A stretch of DNA of 64,000 bases from Chimonanthus salicifolius (GCA_013350335.1 CM023540.1:558001-622000); one strand, 5' to 3'. Shown: positions 11,401-22,716, numbered from the stretch's first letter. The notes: a model not told the origin generated them from the letters alone. Translations and numbers: made by a program.

Positions 11401-11636
11401 GACCCATTGGGTCCCCAAATGGGTATTTGACCCAATTTGACCTCCCATGGCCCAATTGGCCATCATTAACCACTTACATAATTTTAAAATCCACTCCATG
11501 GTCTATTGGGCCATAATTGGGCCTTTGTCCAAATTTTGGCCCATTTACCCCTTTATTTCATAAATTTTCCAATTTTCATCCTTAAAATAAATAATATTCC
11601 CATTTATATTAATTTTAAAAATTCCGGGCCCTTACA
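8466..11636 (-). mobile_element. Solo LTR of a Ty3/gypsy (Tekay-related) retrotransposon
   Basis: The 3171-bp block begins TGTAACGCCC and ends CCCTTACA in window orientation, flanked by a 5-bp target duplication with one mismatch. On the minus strand it ends GGGCGGGCGTTACA, like the other LTRs in the window, and it shares with them the internal block at about 8919-8998 and the AACTCGCGTCGTGACG stretch near its 3' end. No internal region or second LTR is present, so it is the product of LTR-LTR recombination. It sits inside the viral coat-protein gene. Confidence 0.9.
9113..9355. repeat. 48-49-bp tandem repeat within the solo LTR (five copies)
   Basis: Units begin ATCCCCCTTGA at 9113, 9161, 9210, 9258 and 9307. 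Two variants alternate (CGGTAAGGCCTCG and TGGAAGAACCATC), so the higher-order unit is a dimer of about 97 bp. Each unit contains a short inverted repeat (CCTTGACG...CGTCAAGG). Confidence 0.9.
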
Positions 11637-12538
11637 TGCTCTCCAATGGTTAATAGACATAGATTAGTGTAATTGTTTTGTTCAATTATATCTCCAATAC
11701 CTATACCTATGTCTCTAGCATTTGGGTCTAGTTTTGATTCATAAATAGATGCATTTTTACCAGGCATGGCATAATTCTTGGTTTCTGTATTAGGGACAGA
11801 AATATCAAGTTTCTTCCAAGGTGGGTGAGATTTATGAACTTTTTTTCCTTCAGTGTCTTTTCAAGTTCTTGTTTTTTTTCCTATAACTCTTATTTGTTTT
11901 GGGTTTTGAGTTTCTTCTTCTTTAATTTTCCCTTTTCTAAAATATTCCATGAACCAGTCAAAGAAAGGTATATTTCTTTCTTCTTCCTCCATTTGGAAAT
12001 ACCATAATTCTCTCATCTTATCCTTTTTTTCTGTGTTAAACCTTTTAAAGAACCAATCTTTTAAGGGATGATTTTTCAAATTTTCTCTAAGATATGGTTT
12101 ATCAACTTCAAATTTTTTGACAGGTATTTCTTCTGGCTTTTGGATACTAACCATTCTTATGGCTCCTTGGAGAAAATCACTTTCACTTGGGTTGTAGGTT
12201 TTCTCTGATGAGGTTCTTTTGTATACAGGGTGTTCAATTCCACTTTCTTTGTTTCTAAAAACTTTTTGATCCATTTCTTCCTTTTCACTACTCCTTTGAT
12301 CATCATCTATTTCTTCTAATTTAAAACTTTTTCTTCCTTCCGTGTAACCGGCGAAACTTCTCCTAGCTTTTTCCATTTTTCTCCTAAAATTGATTTCAAC
12401 ATTACCATTTGGTAATTTAACTATACTTTGTAAATCATCTGTTATTTCATTCATTCTTGGGGTGACATCTTCTATTTGCCACTGTAGTTTTTTCTTTATC
12501 AACCTTGTCTCTATAGGCTATCATGGGAAAGACAGAGA
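11637..12538 (-). pseudogene. Coat protein N-terminal region and end of movement protein, segment B
   Basis: The frame 12502-11861 gives a 213-residue piece rich in Lys, Glu and aromatic residues (KDWFFKRFNTE, FFDWFMEYF). It continues out of frame to 11642, where the solo LTR interrupts. Bases 12538-12503 are the last movement-protein codons, and here they run in frame into the coat-protein region, which shows that the two domains belong to one polyprotein. Compared with segment E about 70 bases are missing at the domain boundary (near 12485). Confidence 0.75.
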
Positions 12539-12783
12539 TCAGAGTTACGAAATTCCAACATGATTTATTAAACAAAGAATTTCTGATCAGAGTTGATGCT
12601 AAAGCAGTAAAAGAAATTCTGGAAAAAGATGTCAAAAATCTTGTCTCTAAGCAAATATTTGCTAGATGGCAAGCCATTTTATCAGTGTTTGAATTTAAAA
12701 TTGAATTTATTAATGGAAATTCTAGCTCTCTCCCTGACTTTCTTACTAGAGAATTTCTTCAGGGACGACAAAATGGCAAGTAG
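12539..12783 (+). pseudogene. RNase H C-terminal fragment, segment C
   Basis: The open frame covers the last part of RNase H: TKFQHDLLNKEF, IRVDAKAVKEIL with its Asp intact, KQIFARWQAI and LPDFLTRE, ending in TAG at 12781-12783. The N-terminal two-thirds of the domain are absent; the frame upstream of 12539 belongs to antisense movement-protein sequence. Confidence 0.8.
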
Positions 12784-14013
12784 CTCTTCCCCGTTCATGA
12801 AGAAAAAAGGACAAGAGAAATTGCCAGATCAAGAAGAAACCAAAAGAGTTTTACTCCAACAAAAGACCTAAGTCAATCAGAATTATATATTTACACCGGT
12901 AACAGAATTCTTGTTACTTCAGATTGTCTTATGGAAGGAAGATCTGTAGAAGATAATGTTTATTTTCTCTTTGGCAAGGGGCTTCATTATTATTCCCCTG
13001 ATAAAAGGAAAACCAGAGATTGGTATCTCAATATTTTGCATCAGAAGAAAAGTGACCTCATCTTCCACAATAAGAATGCAAATGGTATCATCACTTATTC
13101 AAAGTTCACTATTCTCAAAATCCTTACTGAGGAAGATTGGGATGGTCCCTTATACATGAAAAAATCAGTCCAATTATACAATTCGACTGAGTTCTTTAAT
13201 TATTGGGATTATATTGATGCCTGGAAATTTGCTTTGATGTGGCAAAATCGCCAGTATAATCATTCCTGGTTCTTCAGATTCAAAGAAGAAAGTCCTGATG
13301 TCACTCCCATTCATCGTAATTTCCCATCCTGGTTTCTCTTCACTTGGTGGCTATATTTTGGTGCTTCTCAGAAAATCCTTCCTGATAATTTTCTTTATTT
13401 ATTTACTAAGTTCTGTGAAGTAGAAGAAAAAGTTCCTTGTGAAGCATTTAATGTTCTTCGCTTCTTTGTAAAGTTCCATATTCCATACATTTTCCAGTGG
13501 AAGTTTGAAGTAAAAAAGAATTTTTTCTATCTTCCATCTTTGTGCCAAACTTTTTATCAAAAATGGTGGCCTAAGATTGAAAATGATACTTATGAGAGAA
13601 TTCTGAATCAAATCTCTCCTCCTATTAAAGAAGAAATTCCTCTTCTTGAAGAAAAGCCTTTTGAGAATGAAATGGTCATGGCTGATCTCTTAGCCAAAAA
13701 GATTGCCAAAGAAATTGCTCGAGAAAAATCTCCTGAGCCAATGGACATGTCTGTTGACTCCGTCAATTTTGAAGACAAGATTAAACAAATTTTAGAAGAG
13801 TATCTCCCAAAGAAAAAGGTTGGTGATCATGATTGGGATAGTAATCATGATCCAGAAGAAAATCTTGATGATGAAGTTGTGCACCTTGAAGATCTCCATC
13901 CTCGGTGGGACCTTGACTCTCATATTAATCCTAACGGATTTGTTTCTGAATACGTTCATGGTGGAAAGTTTTGGTATTCTTCAGTAAAAGACAAAGGAAA
14001 AGAAAATGAATTA
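12539..14013 (+). mobile_element. Endogenous pararetrovirus segment C
   Basis: The plus-strand copy starts abruptly in the RNase H domain, back to back with segment B, and runs to the C-terminal region of ORF-C, where it passes directly into array R2. It has no PBS or tail. Confidence 0.85.
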
Positions 14014-14040
14014 ATGGACGAACTGGACCAGCTTGACTAA
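12773..14040 (+). pseudogene. ORF-C fused at its C-terminus to minisatellite R2
   Basis: The ATG at 12773 overlaps the RNase H stop by 11 bases. A one-base loss near 12850 shifts the frame (stop at 12871), and the main open piece is 12931-14040, 369 residues. This is the longest uninterrupted stretch of ORF-C in the window and shows its order: a GKGLHYYSPDKRK block, a Trp/Tyr-rich core with NYWDYIDAWKFALMWQ and WFLFTWW, a KFHIPYIFQW block, an acidic linker and the DHDWDSNHDPEEN block. The viral C-terminus is replaced by the array-derived residues LMDELDQLD before a TAA. Confidence 0.8.
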
Positions 14041-16028
14041 CGAGACATGCTGGGCGAGCTCAAAAAACTGGACAAACATGACAAATTGAACGAATTGGAA
14101 AATCTAGACGAATTGGACAAACTGGATGAAGTGGACAAAGTGGACGAACTGGAGGAACATAACAAACTGAACGAAGTCGAAAAACTGGACCAACTAGGCA
14201 AATTGGACGAACTAGACAAACTTCACGAACTGGACAAACTAAACAAAGTAGATAAACTGGAATAATTGGACCCACAAGGGGAATTGCACAAATTCGATAT
14301 AATGGACGAACAGGAAGGACTGGACCAATTGGACGAAGGAGAGATACTGGGCGAGTTGGAAAAAATGGACAAACAGGATAAACTGAACGAATTGCAAAAT
14401 CTGGACGAATTGGTCAAACTGGATGAATTGGACAAACTAAACAAACATAAGAAACTAAACGCACTGGACGAACTCGAAAAATTGGACCTACAGTCCCAAC
14501 AGGACAAATTGGACGAACTGGACAAACTAGATGAATTGGAGAAACTGAAGAAACTGGACGAATTGGACCAACTAGATGAATTCAAAGAATTGGACATAAT
14601 GGACAAACTGGACAAACTTAACAAATTGGACAAACCGGACGAATTGGACCAATTAGTGGAATTGGAAGAATTGGACATAATGGACGAACTGGACCAAATT
14701 GACTAACGAAACATACTGGGCGAATTCGAAAAACTGGACAAATTGGACGAACTGGACAAACTTCACGAACTGGACCAATAGGACCAACTAGAGGAATTGG
14801 ACGAATTGGACATAATGGACGAACAGGAAGATTTGGACGAACTGGACCAACTAGAAGAATTGGAGAAACTGAACGAACTGGACCAAGTGGACAAATTGGA
14901 CGTATTGGACAAACTGGCCAAACTTGACGACCTAGACAACTAAACAAATTGGACAAAATGGACGAATTGGACCACCGAAAGGAATTTGACGAATTCGACA
15001 TAATGAATAGGACGAACTGGACCAACTTCGCTAACAAGACATATTGGTGAGCTCGAAAAACTGGACAGGCTGAATGAATTGGATGAACTGGAACAACTGG
15101 ACAAACTGGACGAACTGGAGGAACATAACAAACTAAACGAAATGGACGAACTCGAAAAACTGGACAAAGTCGACAAACTAAACAAATTGGATAAACTGGA
15201 CGAATTGGTCCAACTAGGGGAATTGCACGAATTGGCCATAATGGACCAACAGGAAGAATTGAATGAACTGGACCAACTGGACGAAGGAGACATACGGGGT
15301 GAGATGGAAAAAAACTAGGCAAATAGGACAAACTGAACGAATTGGAAAATCTTGACGAATTGGACGAACTGGACAAACTGGACGAACTGGAGGAACATAA
15401 CAAACTAAACAAACTCTAAAAACTGGACCAACTAGACAAATTAGACTAACTGGACAAACTTGACGAATGGGACAAACTGAACATACTGGGCGAATTGGAC
15501 GAACAGGAAGAATTGGGTGAAATGGACTTACTGGATGAATTGGAGAAACTGGACAAATTGGAAATACTGGACAAACTGGACGAACTTGACAAACTTAACA
15601 AATTGGACAAACCGGACGAATTGGACCTAGTAGAGGAATTGGAAGAATTGGACATAATGGACGAACTGGACCAACTTGACTAACAAAACATACTAGGAGA
15701 ATTCGAAAAACTGGACAAACATGACAAATTGGATGAACTGGACGAACTTCACGAACTGAACCAATAGGACCAACTAGAGGAATTGGACGAACTGGACATA
15801 ATGGACGAACAAGAAGAAATAAACGAACTGGAGCAATGAGACATACTGGGCGAGCTGGACAAACTGGACCAACTTGACTAACAAAACATACTAGGCGAAT
15901 TCGAAAAACTGGACAAAGATGACAAATTGGATGAACTAGACCAAGTGGACAAATTGGACGTATTGGACAAACTGGCCAAACTTGACGAACTGGACAACTA
16001 AACAAATTGGACAAAATGGACGAATTGA
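14014..16028 (+). repeat. Minisatellite array R2 (9-bp monomer, single orientation)
   Basis: This 2-kb array reads in GGACAAACT/GGACGAATT orientation throughout. The phrase at 2591 in R1 recurs here at 15669 and 15867, again 198 bp apart. A second phrase with ACATACTGGGCGAG-type sequence marks unit starts near 14045, 14341, 14708 and 15488. Open frames encode Leu-Asp-Lys/Glu runs of up to about 150 residues with occasional stops. The left edge is fused in frame to ORF-C; the right edge meets the viral leader of segment D. Confidence 0.9.
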
Positions 16029-16358
16029 AAAATGACATAAAGGAATTTTTCTTTAGACAAACTTTATCTTTATCTTGGCTACACTAGAATGACATTTGGC
16101 AGCACAACAATAACTTGGAGCATACCCCCACCAAATGCACAACACCAAGACAAAACAACTTTTGCTATCTTTTTCAACTAAGCCGGACAAGATAAGGCTT
16201 CATTTTGACTAGATTGGATGCCAGAATGAAAATCTTCTTTTTAGCAATGTTGATAACCAACACCATCTAGCAACTTTTCTTCTAAGCAATGGAAGCACCT
16301 TTAGACAACTTTTCTCCTACAGACATATACCCCCACCAAAAAAGAGATGATTCCACTG

Positions 16359-16370
16359 GCTCTGATACCA
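16359..16370 (-). promoter_or_regulatory. tRNA-Met primer-binding site and leader, segment D
   Basis: The reverse complement is TGGTATCAGAGC. The leader then extends on the minus strand to about 16029, matching segment E from its PBS to about 30515 but stopping about 160 bases short of the TATA box, where array R2 begins. No gene is visible in 16029-16358. Confidence 0.85.
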
Positions 16371-16389
16371 ACAAAGATAGGATCTATAA

Positions 16390-16840
16390 TGACAAGAATC
16401 ATCTCAAATTTCAAAGCTTCTTTTTCATTAATTCTTTTGCTTTAGCAGAATTTTTACGAAATAATTACGAAATAATTCAGTTAACCGAGATTCCTTTTCA
16501 ACTTCTTTTTCTTTTCCTTTGTCTTTTGCTGTAGAATACCAAAACTTTCCACCACGAAGGTATTCAGAAACTGATCCGTCAGGATTAATATGAGAGTCAG
16601 GGTCCCATCGAGGATGGAGATCTTCAAAGGGCATGATTTCATCATCAAGATTTTCTTCTGGATCATGATTACTATCCCAATCATGATCACCAACCTTTTT
16701 CTTTGGGAGATACTCGTCTAAAATTTGTTTAATCTTCTCTTCAAAATTGAAGGAGTCAACAGACATGTCCATTGGCTCAGGAGATTTTTCTTAAGCAATT
16801 TCTTTGGCAATCTTTTTGGCAAGAGATTAGCCATGACCAT
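16390..16840 (-). pseudogene. ORF-C C-terminal part, segment D (left of insertion)
   Basis: The frame 16772-16428 holds the acidic DHDWDSNHDPEEN block and the charged C-terminal region. A TAA in place of a Gln or Glu codon near 16793 and a short duplication of TACGAAATAATT near 16456 disturb the ends. The remainder of the gene lies beyond the LTR element at 25946-26847. Confidence 0.75.
16836..16840. repeat. Target-site duplication (ACCAT) of the non-autonomous element
   Basis: ACCAT at 16836-16840 is repeated at 25946-25950. The uninterrupted viral sequence in segment B has it once. Confidence 0.95.
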
Positions 16841-19800
16841 TGTAACACCCCGATTTCTCAATAAGATGAATATTTACGAAAATGCCCCTAGATTGGTGAA
16901 TTCAATAAATATGATTGTAAATAAGGAAATGGTGGGGCCCATTGCTCAAATTAAGGTCATATGAGCACATTATAAATGTCAAGTTTGATTGGTTGGGTAA
17001 TTTCTCAATGAAGTGGAAAATTACCAAAATGCCCCTGAGTTGTTAAATTAATTATTTTGTGATGTTAAGTAAGGAAATAGTGGGGCCCATTGCTCAAAAT
17101 AAAATCATATGAGCACATTATGAATGTTAAGTTTGATTGGTTGGGTAATTTTCATCATTTGGGTCAAAAATGGCTAAATGGGTCAAAGGGCCCAAATGGG
17201 ACCCATCGGGTCAAAATGGATGATTTGACCATTTTGTGAATTTAAATTAAAGGGGGTTAAGCCTAGTTGATTGGAAATCAAGTGGAGAAGAAATGGGTAG
17301 GCTTGATCCATATGCAAAAACCGATTACAAATGACCAAAATACCATAAATGGGTCATGTTGTCAAAACGGGTCAAGGAGCTAAAAGTGGACCCAACGGGT
17401 CGAGTTGACTATTGTTGACCGCGTGAACCCTCAAGGGATCTCAAACACGAGTCAAATCAGTTGAGTGGGACTGAGGTGAGTTGGAATTAAATCAAAAGGT
17501 GAGTTAACTCATGTGCATTAAATGAAATGCATTAAATGTGATGAGTTGGGTTGGAATAAAAATACCTTGAGTTGGGTGAGTCAAAATGGAAACCCATGGG
17601 ACTGTAAATCAGTGAGTTCAAGTGGGAATTGGAAGAGTTTTTCCCAGCTTTAACCACCCAAACAAGTCCCACACGTTGGGGACTTGTTTGGGGTGATTTT
17701 CATGATGTATTAAATGGGAATACATGGGATTGTGATGAGATGCTTGGGGATTTGAATGGCTGCATAGGTAGCTGCCAAGGGGTGCCTTGGATGGCACCCA
17801 ATACCCATTGGTTTGTGCAAGAAGTTATGAGGGAGTGGAGGAGTTTTGGGGGCTGAACTACAAAAACAATAAGCACACAAGGTTGGCCATTTTTCACATT
17901 GGAAATCCAAGAATTTCCATCTCTCTCTCTCTCCCTCTCTCAAATTCGTTTTTCCTAACTGGAATAGCAGAGGTGTTTGCACCAGTAGATCAAGCACAAA
18001 ACAGCAAAAGAAAGGAAGAAGTAAAAGGGAGAAACCAAGGACCAAAGGCAAAGAGAAAGATTGGAAGTTTGGTAAGTATTTATTTGTTATTTTGGTATAA
18101 TAACATGGAGCAAATGTGGTGTGTATTGGCCATGGTTATGGCCGAATACACCAACGTTTTAACCTTGATTAGTGGAGGATTTAAAATGGTAAAAATAACC
18201 ATTGGGTTTGGCCACCATGAAGGGCCGAACCCCATGTAAAAGGATGTTGGTTTTCATGTTGTGAAACATGGAAACCATGGACTTTATGGACTGTTGTGAA
18301 TGAATTTAATTAGATGGTTTCTAAGAGGTTTAAAGGCAGCAATATAATACTGATATTGCATGTTTAAATAATGCCTAAAGCATGGTTAAAAGACCAAGAT
18401 ATGGACATTGAGTTTGGCCACCTTGGATGGCCGAACCCCATGTAAGTAAGTGATGTGTTTTGGTGAAGTTAAATTGCTGTTTCGGTGGCTGGTTATGTGG
18501 CTGAACCATGTGTAATTCATGGTTGTGTTAACATGATTAAATCATGTATAATCATGAGAAGTAGAGGGATCAACCAGATCAAGTGAACCTCATGGGGCTA
18601 TTTTGAAATAAATGGGCTGTTTTAAATGGGAGCTTATGACTGTTTTAATTAGGGGATCATTCATGATAATTATGGACCATGGCATGGGTTAAATAGGCTA
18701 AGCTTATGAGTCGTAATTGTTAATGGTTCCATGTTGAATTAAAAGGTTTAAAAAGATCCTAATGGAGAACCATATGGTAATGGGTAATAGAACCCCACTA
18801 TGGTGGAATGGTTATGAATGTTGGTTTCAATATGGTTTAAGGTCAATGGCAAAAACTGTAAATACCAATCGAATGATCAATGATGGAAATGATCATAGGG
18901 GTTGGATGTACGGACACGAACCCCACATGATGTGGATGGGTCTATAATGTGATTAAATAAGTGAATGATGTTGTGACTTATTGATTGATATATGGATAAG
19001 GTACCGGAAGTCGAACGACGTGCGAGTCGTGACCGGGTGACGCGAAAGAAAGATCAGTTACTGAAGGGATTCTTCAGTAGGTTTCCTACCTACTTGTAAC
19101 AACGGTTTTACCCAGTTTTTCTTATGATACTCTTGTTTTAATATATGTGTTTCAAATGATATATTATGCATTAACAAATGGCATACAGGCATTGGCATCT
19201 CATGCATAGTCATGGGATAATGAATGAAGTTCTACAGTGATGGCTACGATTGTACATGATGGGGGTTGCCCATTGCATGAACATATTGTATAGAAGAGAT
19301 GAATGTTGTTGTAATTTACCTTGTCGGTGCAAGGCACGTCAAGTGATGTCTACGATGGTACATGATGGGGGTTGCTCATTACATGTACATCGCTTATAGA
19401 AGAGATGAAGGTGTGTTGTAATTTACCTTGTCGGTGCAAGGCACGTCAAGTGATGGCTATGAAAGTACATGATGGGGGATGCTCATTGCATGTGCATATT
19501 TCATAGCATTGTTTTACCTGTTTTGATGATCATGTATTATGATATGTATATGCATGTTTTATATGCTAACATGTGGTAGCCCTGATTCGGGAACCTACTG
19601 GGCGCGTTGATCTAACGCCCTAATTCTATCCTCAGAGGAGATTGCAGGTACAAGTAAAGGAAAAGAAAAGGTCATTGACCGGAAGGGGAGCTGAGCCTAA
19701 GTGCTTTAATGATGGATTTGGATTACGTTATATTACTGTCACTTGAATATTTTGTTGGACATGTAATAATTCGTTACTTGCTATGGTTTGATTAGGATAA

Positions 19801-20085
19801 TAACCTTTGGATGGTCGATCTATGTTATTTAATGTTTAAGACTGTTACTTGCTATCTCGTCTTTCTATTCCGCAATTAATCTAGATTATTCCGCATGTTG
19901 ATGTTAGTTCCATGTGTGATTCACTATCATGGTCTATTCCTTGTACACATGGGTGGCCAGTTAAGGTTCAGACTTGGGTAGTCTGAACTTAACTCGCGTC
20001 GTGACGCCGCCCGCTCTCTTCCGATGTTTATTTTAAAAAAAAAAAAATTAGACTCTGAAATTCTCGGAAAGGGCGGGGCGTTACA
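16841..20085 (+). repeat. 5' LTR of the non-autonomous element
   Basis: The LTR contains a CT-rich tract near 17920-17940 of the kind also found in the Tekay LTR, palindromic GGCC...GGCCGAAC motifs (near 18200 and 18417), a 106-bp tandem repeat (copies starting 19237, 19343 and 19450), and the conserved CTACTGGGCGCGTTGATC block near 19597. Short open frames at 17629-18239 recur unchanged in the 3' LTR and are not supported as genes. Confidence 0.92.
19237..19500. repeat. 106-bp tandem repeat within the 5' LTR
   Basis: Three copies begin GTGATGGCTACGA or variants at 19237, 19343 and 19450 and contain TACATGATGGGGG and ACCTTGTCGGTGCAAGG. The 3' LTR has the same set at about 25099-25360. Confidence 0.88.
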
Positions 20086-20087
20086 GT

Positions 20088-20099
20088 TGGTATCAGAGC
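20088..20099 (+). promoter_or_regulatory. tRNA-Met primer-binding site of the non-autonomous element
   Basis: TGGTATCAGAGC lies two bases after the 5' LTR. The following 130 or so bases are nearly the same as those after the PBS of the Tekay-like element (37514-37650), which points to a conserved packaging or dimerisation region. Confidence 0.93.
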
Positions 20100-20529
20100 G
20101 AAACGGGAAGTTGAATCATCGAAGTAAGATTAAGACGGTTTCATGTCTCACTGACGGATAAGAATCCCAACTGACCGACTTTTCGGAGTCCGCTGACTGG
20201 GGGCCGGATTAATTTACTTCGAGTGACTCGGACTGAACAATCTATCTGAGAACGATAATGAAAGATAGCAAAGTAAAGTACAGTCATCATAACTGGACAT
20301 ATCAAACATAGCAAAGTAGGATGTACTCCCCTGAAATCCCCACACTGAGAAACAAACAATAGGAAATTAGAGATTTCCCCAGAAACAAAAGAAAACAAAG
20401 AATGTTATTTGGTAATCTTCCCAAACAAAGTACATGATATTATGCATGATCAAATTCCCTGGAAACCAAGAGTGGTTTATTTAGAATTATTGTTGAATAT
20501 TTTTGTGTTTGAAATGATGTGGCACAGAT

Positions 20530-21065
20530 ATGTCAAGCAACGAAGAATACACTGAGTTATGGGATAAAGGGACTCTAAGTTGTCCGGTAGATTTGGTATC
20601 AACTTCCGACAGTATCAGTATGGAAGTTAATGTGGACCTTCAGGAGGGACCTCCTGAGGAGGATGATATGGATTTAGCACCTGTTCCAGAGGATCTGATG
20701 GATGACATTCCTGGATGGTGGAACCTCATGAGGAAGGAGAAGATGATCTAGCACATCTTCTGGAGGATCCCATTGCTGATGTGCCTATTATACTGGAGTC
20801 GCTTAGAGAGATAGATCCCTACGATACATGTGAGTTGTGAAATCAAGATGGGCACAACTGTAGGTATTGTCCTCACCCTTTAGGCATTGTCTACCCGTTC
20901 TGTGGACTGCATGGGCATGGAAAGGCGAGGACTAATTGTCCTTATATTGGAGGACCTGGATTAATACCCTACACAACATGTGAAGTATTGGGGCACACGG
21001 CGATGATGTGTCCTGATAACCGTTTCAAGTTCGCTAATGATGCGGAATCTTCTACGGAAGACTAG
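20530..21065 (+). pseudogene. Zinc-knuckle-like ORF inside the non-autonomous element, broken
   Basis: The frame 20530-20751 starts MSSNEEYTELWDKG and is acidic. Near 20720 the reading continues in another frame to the TAG at 21063, with one in-frame TGA at 20838. That second frame is rich in Cys and His: CEL-stop-NQDGHNC, CRYC, FCGLHGHGKARTNC and TTCEVLGHTAMMC. The spacing resembles C-x2-C-x4-H-x4-C knuckles, with some first Cys positions now Tyr or a stop. It does not resemble the Tekay Gag knuckle at 38974. It could be a diverged Gag remnant or a captured host zinc-knuckle gene; I cannot tell which. Confidence 0.55.
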
Positions 21066-21253
21066 GATAGGAAGTAATATGAAGGGTATTAAAAAGAGGG
21101 TTATTTTTGCAAGGGTGTATATTTTGGTTATATATAGGGTTTGTTTCACCCTACCCACCTTTGTACAAGGATGAAGTATGAAGTTATATTAAGGATGCGA
21201 TGTTATGATTCTAAGAGGATTTTTGGCACTAAGATATAGGTGACGAGGTCACT

Positions 21254-21390
21254 TGATTACATTGAGATGTGGTATGGGTGCGTCCCTCACGTGATGTTGA
21301 TTACATTGAGACGTGGTATGGGTGCGTCCCTCACGTGATGTTGATGATTGAGATGTGGTATGGGTGCGTCCCTCACATGGTATTGATGAG
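21254..21390. repeat. 44-bp tandem repeat, three copies
   Basis: Units start at 21254, 21298 and 21342 and contain GTGGTATGGGTGCGTCCCTC. They lie in the internal region of the non-autonomous element. I see no gene between 21066 and 22536. Confidence 0.9.
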
Positions 21391-21829
21391 ATAAGAATAT
21401 AAACTTCATGAGCATGGCTTTGAGTAGCTATGAGACTGTAGGAACCTTGATACGAAATACGGAGACTTGGTCCCGTAGGACTACCGTTGAGGAGTGGGTC
21501 CCTCGCATGCTACGTGCTGGAGGGCTCTCTCACGGCTGTTTGGCACACTAGATGTGCTGGAATGCGCAGAGCTAGGTACTATTTTACCCGGTGGGGGTGG
21601 TACTAGCTTCGTCAGACGCGGAGCGACCGCCTTAGAGCTTGACTGAATCACCTATGAGGTGAAGGGATGCAGGACGAGGTAGACCGGATCACGTTGGATG
21701 TGGGTCTTCTGCTTGGTAAGTCATAAGTCCTAAGTCTTGCAAGGGGTCGGGATATATTTGTGATTTGATATGGTTACCACAGTCTTATAGTGATTCATTT
21801 GAATGTTGTTCCTACAGATATTAATCATG

Positions 21830-22060
21830 GATAAATGATACTCATGGACAGAGTGATACCAAGGATGGATGGTTTCCATGAATGGATTATACCCATAGGT
21901 GGGCTATATTCATAGATGGTTGTAACTGTTGTATAGATGATGCTCCTGGACAGAGTGATACCAAGGATGAATGGTTTCCATGAATGGATTATACCCATAG
22001 GGGTTATATTCATGGATGATTATAAAACAGGGATAGATGATATTTACTGAGAGCGAAACA
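21830..22060. repeat. 102-bp tandem repeat, about two copies
   Basis: GACAGAGTGATACCAAGGAT recurs at about 21847 and 21949, each followed by TTTCCATGAATGGATTATAC. Shorter diverged echoes continue to about 22110. Confidence 0.85.
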
Positions 22061-22536
22061 CCAGGGATGGATGTATTTAACCATAGGTGATTATTCCCAT
22101 GGTGGTTTGGATTGATGCCGGGAATTGGTATCGTGGAAGTTGGAACAAAAGTTGTTAGTCACATAGAGACTTATGTGCAAAGAAAGATGTGTTTAAATTT
22201 GGAGATATACTCAACGGAAAAGATAAGTGTCTGGTGAAACTTGAATGGGAAACTATGGACGACTGCCGAGTTAGACTGATCACCTGGCTCTGTAGTTAAC
22301 CGATGAAGTTCCAGGAAAGTGCAACTAGAAACCTAGTTGAAATGGAATCAGAAAAAGCTCTGAGCATAGGCTCGCATTGGCAGGCTACCTCACACAGAGA
22401 GTGGATAAAAGAACATATTGAGCCGGTACGTATGGAAAATACTATGAGAGCAGGTAAAGTGAAACAGAGTAGATTGATCTATGTGAGATCACAAATGGCT
22501 CACGAGAAAAAGATATAACGTGAGACAAAACAAAAG

Positions 22537-22660
22537 GTGTTACGGAACCAAGCGATTCAATTTGTCAAAGTGGTGTGGACCGACATGGTAATGAAGAGGT
22601 CACTTGGGAACTTGAAATCGGAAATAAGAATAGCACACTCTGAGATATTTATGGAATCAT
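22537..22660 (+). pseudogene. Remnant of pol C-terminus (chromodomain-like tail)
   Basis: The peptide [11 protein letters not shown] and the following residues match the C-terminal tail of the Tekay polyprotein at about 42400-42510 ([11 protein letters not shown]). It has lost the conserved HGVEEATWE residues. This is what remains of pol and ties the non-autonomous element to a Tekay-like parent. The nucleotide similarity continues through the 3' untranslated part to the purine tract. Confidence 0.75.
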
Positions 22661-22700
22661 TCAGAACCCTACTTCACTCGATTTTCGGGACGAAAATTTT

Positions 22701-22710
22701 AAAAAGAGGG
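22701..22710 (+). promoter_or_regulatory. Polypurine tract of the non-autonomous element
   Basis: AAAAAGAGGG lies just upstream of the 3' LTR, where plus-strand priming is expected. The Tekay-like element has a comparable AAAAAGAG in the same place. Confidence 0.75.
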
Positions 22711-22716
22711 TTATAT

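Larger units (their letters stand above)
2958..12538 (-). mobile_element. Endogenous pararetrovirus segment B (nearly full copy, minus strand)
   Basis: Read on the minus strand the copy runs from the end of the movement-protein domain (12538) through coat protein, zinc knuckle, protease, reverse transcriptase, RNase H, ORF-C, PBS and a short leader (2958). It lacks the TATA region, the small ORFs and most of the movement protein. A solo LTR at 8466-11636 interrupts the coat-protein region. It meets plus-strand segment C back to back at 12538/12539. Confidence 0.85.

Noticed and set aside
17629..18239. Open frames of 75 and 150 codons in the LTRs of the non-autonomous element (repeated at 23491-24101)
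   Set aside because: They lie wholly within LTR sequence, overlap each other on both strands, and match no family that I recognise. Their presence twice only reflects LTR duplication.
20030..20050. A-rich tract near the end of the LTR as a LINE or SINE tail
   Set aside because: It lies inside the LTR, recurs at the same position in the other LTRs, and has no target duplication of its own.
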